Shown here: in pieces, positions 59,101-64,000 of the stretch | Position numbering within the stretch: position 1 is the stretch's first letter | Layout: each line of letters opens with the position of its first letter | DNA from: Helichrysum umbraculigerum | Taxonomy: Eukaryota; Streptophyta; Magnoliopsida; Asterales; Asteraceae | DNA: 64,000 nucleotides | Direction: 5' to 3' | Assembly (NCBI GenBank): GCA_949592205.1 | Contig: CATIUR010000003.1 | Span: 160,383,759-160,447,758, forward strand | Notes under the pieces: model-generated | Told to the model about the DNA's origin: nothing | Database searches by the model: none | The model's input: only the letters and a program-made list of their open reading frames with translations | Program-made: the position numbers and the translations under genes

Positions 59101-60372
59101 AAATCTTAACGAGCGGGGACTCGTCATCATAAATTAATACGAGTTAATTCTCGTCATCATTAAATCTTAACGAGCGGGGACTCGTCATCATAAATTAATA
59201 TGAGTTAATTCTCGTCATCATTAAATCTTAACGAGCGGGGACTCGTCATCATAAATTAATACGAGTTAATTCTCGTCATCATTAAACCTTAATGAGCGGG
59301 GACTCGTCATCATAAATTAATACGAGTTGTTACTCGTCATCATTTCAAATCAATACGAGTTGTTACTCGTCATCATTTCAAATCAATACGAGTTGTTACT
59401 CGTCATCATTTTAAATCAATACGAGTTATTACTCGTCATCATTTTAAATCAATACGAGTTGTTACTCGTCATCATTTTAAATCAATACGAGTTGTTACTC
59501 GTCTTCATTTCAAATCAATACGAGTTGTTACTCGTCACCATTTCAAACCAATACGAGTTATTACTCGTTATCATTTTAAACCAATACGAGTTATTACTCG
59601 TCATCATTTTAAACCAATACGAGTTGTTACTCATCTTCATTTTAAACCAATACGAGTTGTTACTCGTCATTATTTTAAACCAATACGAGTTGTTACTCGT
59701 CATCACAGCTATGAGTTATTACTCATCATTAGTAAATCATTGCGAGTAGTTGCTCGTCCTTAGTAATTCATTATGAGTTGTTACTCACCATCATTAGTAT
59801 TGATATAGGTTAATACTTGTTCTCATTGGTATTGCTACGAGTTGTACTCGTTGTAATAGTATTCACACTAGTATATGCTTGTCCATAGGTTATCATCATT
59901 AGTACCCTATTGACTTAGATCGGTAGGTATACTTAATGGTCCGCAATATTGCTCATGGGAGCAATCATGGCTTAACATCATCACTGAATTTACAAACTAT
60001 TTTCGTATCTTATAATGTTTTTCAACATTACAATTTGTTTAACTAAACCTGTAAACTCACCAGCGTAAGCTGACCATTTTAGTGTGCCTTTTCAGGTGAC
60101 GTTGTTTAGGTAGGATCGGCCCGTCAGGATCCTAGCTTGAGTCGCATGCTTTCAAACATTTGGGATCATTTTGTATATACTTTGTATTTTCAAATTATGT
60201 ATTTGAAATTTACTTACCATTTCGCAGCTTTGTAAAACTTATTTTGGTAATGAAATTAGTATTTTCAAAACGTCTCATTTAGAGTCGTTTGCTATATCTT
60301 TGAGCTTGTGATCATTGATTGGTAACACCCCGACCCGACCGCTTCCGCAACCCGAAATTTGGGGGTGTTACA
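56126..60372 (+). repeat. 3' LTR of the non-coding element, 4.2 kb
   Basis: Near-identical to the 5' LTR. Differences include scattered substitutions, a TA-run length change near 58690, a short deletion near 57280 and one extra CTAGC hairpin unit. It ends GGGGGTGTTACA before the AAGGA duplication. Confidence 0.92.
58846..59790 (+). repeat. Hairpin arrays of the 3' LTR
   Basis: Seven CTAGCTGCTGCTAG units (to 59030), then the ACGAG-type arrays, as in the 5' LTR. Unit order is conserved, with single-base differences. Confidence 0.92.
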
Positions 60373-60377
60373 AAGGA

Positions 60378-61223
60378 GAGGAAAGTGTGTGTGTTTTCTA
60401 GTGAGAAGTTAGAGAGAGAGAGGTAGATGGAGCATAATGATGAAATGGTAATGATCTTTGTGGTTTTGATTTTCAACAAGAAAGGAGCAAGATCCACAAA
60501 ATGTGGATCTTGTTTGGGCTTGGGTAAAACCGGCCCATGGGGGCCCCACCAAGGTGGTGGTGTCTCCAAATTTCATTCCCGTGTTTGTGTTTCCGTGCGG
60601 TGTTCGTTTCCCCGGTCGTTTAAACGTTCGTTTGTAATTTAAACGTTATACGTACGTGTTTTAAATAATGTTTGAATTTCGATATGTTTAAATTGAAGTA
60701 TTGTTTATAATACTTGGAAAACATTTCTAAAAATGTTTTGTTATAGTGTCGGTATTGGTTTGCGATTTCGTGTTTCCGGTTATTTAATTACGTGACGTTT
60801 TAATTAAATGTTTTTGTTATCGTTATAATTCACGATATAATAATTAATCAATTCCATGCAAAATAATATATTTTAAGTTTATAGAATATTTTTTGACGTT
60901 TACTCGAATGTCGGACGCGTTTCACGCGTTTGAACATTTTATACGATACGAGATACTTACGTGATATTATCGAAATAATATTTAGAAATAAATATGTTTA
61001 TTAAATAATTTCATATTATTTAATAAATTGAGTTCACCAACGTCCGTATTAATGTGTCGGAATTCATCCGATGAAATAATTGCACGATCAAATTTAATCG
61101 CGTACGTGTATATATATTTCAATATATATAATGATACATACAATTAGCCTAATATAGCACTAATTACTTGTATTACAAAATGATTAGGACCTAATAACTA
61201 GCCCTAATTTGTCGGGTGTCACA
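60378..61223 (-). repeat. 3' LTR of the decayed Gypsy, right segment
   Basis: It continues the LTR after the insertion and ends TCGGGTGTCACA. The part at 60483-60730 matches, in reverse, 51300-51540 of the inserted element's own LTR (GATCCACAAAATGTGGATC, the CCGCACGG and GTTTAAACG words), showing shared ancestry. Confidence 0.85.
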
Positions 61224-61240
61224 TTCTCCCCTTGTTAAGA
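61224..61240 (-). other. Polypurine tract of the decayed Gypsy
   Basis: The minus strand reads TCTTAACAAGGGGAGAA and abuts the LTR start TGTGACACC. Confidence 0.85.
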
Positions 61241-61257
61241 GAATTTCGTCCCGAAAT

Positions 61258-62729
61258 TTAGCTCTGAGTCGTAGATGGAGTGGAGTCTGTGAATAGATGT
61301 GGATATTTGAGTCGCATATGGTCTTCCCGTTCCCAGGTGAATTCCGGACCACGCCGCGAATTCCACCAGACTTTAACGATGGGAATACGACTTTGTTTCA
61401 ACTGTTTGACTTCACGGTCCATGATTTCCACTGGTGTCTCGACAAAATGTAATTTATCATCGATGTGAATTTCGTCGAGAGGAATGATAAGAGTCTCATC
61501 AGACAGACATTTCTTCAGGTTAGAAATGTGGAATGTGGGATGCACGTTGCTGAGTTTGGGTGGCAGCTGCAATCGATATGCTACTGGACCAATCCTTTCA
61601 AGGATCTCAAAAGGTCCAATGTACCTGGGATTCAATTTCTCTCGTTTACCGAAACGGATGACACCTTTCCAAGGTGATACTTTCAAGAGTACTCGATCCC
61701 CAACCTGGAACTCGAGATGTTTGCGTCTCACGTCAGCATAACTTTTCTAACGATCACGTGCGGCTTTCAGCCGGTTTTGAATACCAACGATCTTCTCGGT
61801 GGTCTCGTGTATGATTTCAGGACCAGTGAGTTGGCTGTCTCCCACTTCGGTCCAACAGACAGGTGATCGGCACTTACGACCGTACAATGCCTCGAAAGGT
61901 GCAGCTCCAATACTAGTATGGTAGCTGTAGTTGTACGAGAACTCGCACAAGGGTAGATAATGTTCCCAGTTTGCACCGAAGTTAACTACGCAGGCTCGTA
62001 GCATGTCCTCCAGTGTTTGAATGGTTCGTTCGCTTTGGCCGTCGATTTGCGGATGATATGCAGTACTCATATCCAAACGAGTACCCAATGATTTTTATAA
62101 TGATTGCCAAAAGAGAGAAGTGAAGCGACTATCCCTGTTAGAGATAATCGAGATGGGAACGCCGTCTCGGGATACGATTTCCTTGAGCTAAATTCGTGTG
62201 AGGCGTTCCATTTTATCGGTTTCTTTGATGGCTAGGAAATGAGCGGATTTTGTGAGACGATCGACGATCACCCAAATGGTATCGCAACCGCTCGATGTTT
62301 TTGGAAGTTTCTTGATAAATTCCATAGAAATCTGCTCCGATTTCCATTGTGGAATGTTCGGTTGTTTTAGTAAACCGGAGGGTTTCTGATACTCGGCTTT
62401 GACTTTTGAACAAGTTAGGCACTTGCTGACATATGTGACGATTTTTGCTTTCATGTTTGGCACCAATATAACTCTTTGATGCCATGATACATCTTGTCAG
62501 AGCCAGGATGTATAGAGTATTTGGACTTGTGAGCTTCATGCATCACCAAGTCGCGTAAGTTCCCGAAATAGGGCAACCAGATTCGGTTTGAGAAGTATTT
62601 AACCCCATTTGATTTGATTTCGAATTGCTTTTCCATGTTGCGCAAGGCCTCGTTCTTGATGTTTTCAGGTTTAAGTGCTTCGAGTTGAGCGGTGAGAATC
62701 TGAATAATCAGATCATTGTGTATAGTCAT
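61258..62729 (-). pseudogene. pol: Decayed Gypsy pol: integrase and chromodomain
   Basis: Reading from 62729: the RNase H-integrase linker and start of the zinc domain (HEAHKSKYSIHPGSDKMYHG), a one-base deletion near 62460 in the LYWW motif, CLTCSKVKAEYQKPSG, the core with ISMEFIKKLP (first acid replaced: MDF is now MEF), TAG at 62188, NRDSRF where SDRDSRF is expected (second catalytic Asp is Asn), TAA at 62095, STAYHPQIDGQSERTIQTLE, TAG at 61747, then the C-terminal SPWKGVIRFGKREKLNPRYIG and a chromodomain (PIVKVWWNSRRGPEFTWE). Chromodomains guide chromoviruses to particular chromatin. Several breaks fit C-to-T or G-to-A changes. No activity is possible. Confidence 0.9.
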
Positions 62730-64000
62730 ACTGCGTGCTCAGACTCGAAGTGGTTTGGTGCGGTCTTTTCGATTGAGGGCATCGGCAACAACATTTGCTT
62801 TGCCCGGATGATATCAGATCTCACAATCATAATCGGTAAGCAATTCGACCCAACGACGTTGCCTCATGTTGAGATCCTTTTGATCGAATATGTGCTGGAG
62901 ACTTTTATGATCCGTGAAAATTGTACATTTAGTGACGTACAGATAGTGTCTCCAGATTTTGAGTGCAAACACTACGGCTCCCAATTCGAGGTCATGAGTG
63001 GTGTAATTCTTTTCATGGATTTTGAGCTGTCAGGAGGCGTATTCAATGACCTTGTCTCGTTGCATTAACACGCAACAGAGACCCTGGTGAGAAGCATCGC
63101 AGTATACCACAAAGTCATCGGTGCCTTCGGGTAGCAATAGAATAGGTGCGCTGCAAAGCTTTTGTTTGAGTGGTTGGAAAGCCGATTCTTGCTTATTAGT
63201 CCAATCAAACTTCTTCTCCTTCTGAGTCAGTGTGGTGAGTGGTTGGGCTATTTTCGAGAAATTCTCAATGAATCGCCGGTAGTATCCTGCCAATCCTTAG
63301 AATTGACGTACTTCGATCGGCGTTGTTGGTGCTTGCCAGCACTTGATAGCCTCAATTTTTGACGGATCAACATGAATTCCTTGACTGTCAATCACATGTC
63401 CAAGGAATTGAACGGTTTGCATCCAGAACTCACACTTGGAGAACTTGGCATATAACTCCTCATGTCTGAGCAGTTCTAGGACAGTTTTGAGATGTTGCGC
63501 ATGTTCTTGTTCGTTGTGCGAGTATATAAGAATGTCGTCAAATAAGACAATGACAAACTTGTCAAGATATGGTTTACACACTCGGTTCATAAGGTCCATG
63601 AATACAGCCGGTGCATTTGTTAAACCGAAGGGCATGACTTGGAACTCATAATGCCAGTAACGAGTTCGGAAAGTAGTTTTCAGAATGTCAACATCGCAAA
63701 CTCGTAATTGATGATATCCAGATCGCAGATCGATCTTGGAATAGAAGCTTGACCCTGAAGTTGGTCAAATAGATCATCGATGCGTGGAAGTGGATAACGG
63801 TTCTTGACAGTTAACTTGTTCAGTTCCCTGTAATCGATGCACATGCGGAAAGAACCGTCTTTCTTTTTGACAAATAGGACTGGAGCTCCCCAGGGTGAGG
63901 AACTTGGTCTAATGAATCCTTTGTCCAGAAGTTCCTGTAACTGAGTGGACAACTCCTGAAGTTCGGATGGGGCTAGTCGATATGGTGCTCGTGCCACGGG
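62730..64000 (-). pseudogene. pol: Decayed Gypsy pol: reverse transcriptase and RNase H
   Basis: From the window end: YRLAPSELQELSTQLQELLD, PSSSPWGAPVLFVKKKDGSF and YRELNKLTVKNRYPLPRIDD of reverse transcriptase, a frameshift near 63750 (the usual Y-S-K-I-D-L-R motif is disrupted), then MPFGLTNAPAVFMDL and the catalytic FDDILIYS (63530-63560). Stops follow: TAA at 63297, TGA at 63030 (RNase H, after VVYCDASHQG), TGA at 62814 in the ...YHPGKANVVADAL region and TGA at 62739. The three TGAs stand where CGA is usual in relatives (inference from family knowledge). Upstream protease and gag lie beyond the window. Confidence 0.9.

Larger units (their letters stand above)
50858..60372 (+). mobile_element. 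Non-coding Gypsy-derived element with giant LTRs, TSD AAGGA
   Basis: Two LTRs of 4225 and 4247 bp (50858-55082 and 56126-60372) surround only 1043 bp of internal DNA. The exact duplication AAGGA lies at 50853-50857 and 60373-60377. A tRNA-iMet primer site and a purine tract are present, but there is no gag or pol. LTRs start TGTAACACCCGG and end GGGGGTGTTACA. By eye they are roughly 99% identical plus small indels, so it is young. Ends, purine tract and parts of the LTR match the decayed Gypsy it sits in, so it is a non-autonomous partner of that family, LARD-like but with an unusually short interior. Confidence 0.92.
48562..64000 (-). mobile_element. Decayed Ty3/Gypsy chromovirus, 3' half, split by another element
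   Basis: Its 3' LTR occupies 48562-50857 and 60378-61223 (about 3.14 kb without the insert), running on the minus strand from TGTGACACCCGAC to GGGGGTGTGACA. The purine tract is at 61224-61240, and minus-strand chromodomain, integrase, RNase H and reverse transcriptase remnants follow to the window end. Gag and the 5' LTR are outside. Many stops show long decay. It was later hit by the non-coding element at 50858-60372. Confidence 0.85.

Noticed and set aside
1..64000. tRNA or rRNA genes
   Set aside because: I looked for tRNA-like cloverleaf boxes and rRNA blocks and saw none. The TGGTATCAGAG sites are retroelement primer sites, not tRNAs.

Overview
The window is nuclear DNA of a flowering plant. 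It is AT-rich and made mostly of transposable elements, and the one clear resident gene has a GT-AG intron and a GPI-anchored product typical of land plants. The third open reading frame of the Copia element (about 7.4-10.6 kb) belongs to a family I know mainly from Asteraceae (Tanacetum/Artemisia-like genomes), so a daisy-family species is my best guess. That is inference, not proof.

Layout. 1-11418: the 3' part of a SIRE/Maximus-type Copia retrotransposon (gag, pol, a third ORF, 3' LTR), cut by a 2.09-kb solo LTR at 2784-4869 with a 5-bp target-site duplication (TSD). 11.4-18.2 kb: AT-rich intergenic DNA with small DNA transposons (two hAT, one Harbinger-like, one Mutator-like), several with exact TSDs. 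18222-23124: a complete 4.9-kb Mutator-like element (MULE) with about 215-bp terminal inverted repeats (TIRs), a 9-bp TSD, a transposase gene carrying two in-frame stops, and a second, convergent gene. 23.6-24.45 kb: a hAT element with a Harbinger MITE inside it. 24632-26095: the only convincing host gene, a two-exon GPI-anchored secreted protein. 26.2-32.2 kb: AT-rich DNA with a telomere-repeat-centred foldback element (28398-29155) and a Helitron carrying an RPA-like first exon (29484-31418). 32182-36594: a second member of the foldback family, 4.4 kb, packed with a CACATGTG palindrome array and holding a PPR fragment and a FAR1-domain gene fragment. 37.07-38.1 kb: two more inverted-repeat elements.

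38139 to the end is a nest of Ty3/Gypsy elements. An old LTR (38139-39366, continuing at 48144-48561) is interrupted by a young full-length chromovirus-type element (39367-48138, minus strand, TSD ATCGC) whose polyprotein has one stop codon. The old LTR is then cut at 48562 by the 3' LTR of another minus-strand Gypsy element, whose decayed pol runs off the window end. That LTR is itself split by a plus-strand, non-coding element (50858-60372, TSD AAGGA) with 4.2-kb LTRs around only 1.04 kb of internal DNA.

The most striking pattern is structural. At least five LTR families and two MULE families here carry clusters of short palindromes or hairpins, each family with its own stem sequence but the same design. 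In the non-coding Gypsy derivative these form long tandem arrays with compensatory stem changes. Identities and ages quoted are by-eye estimates, not computed alignments.
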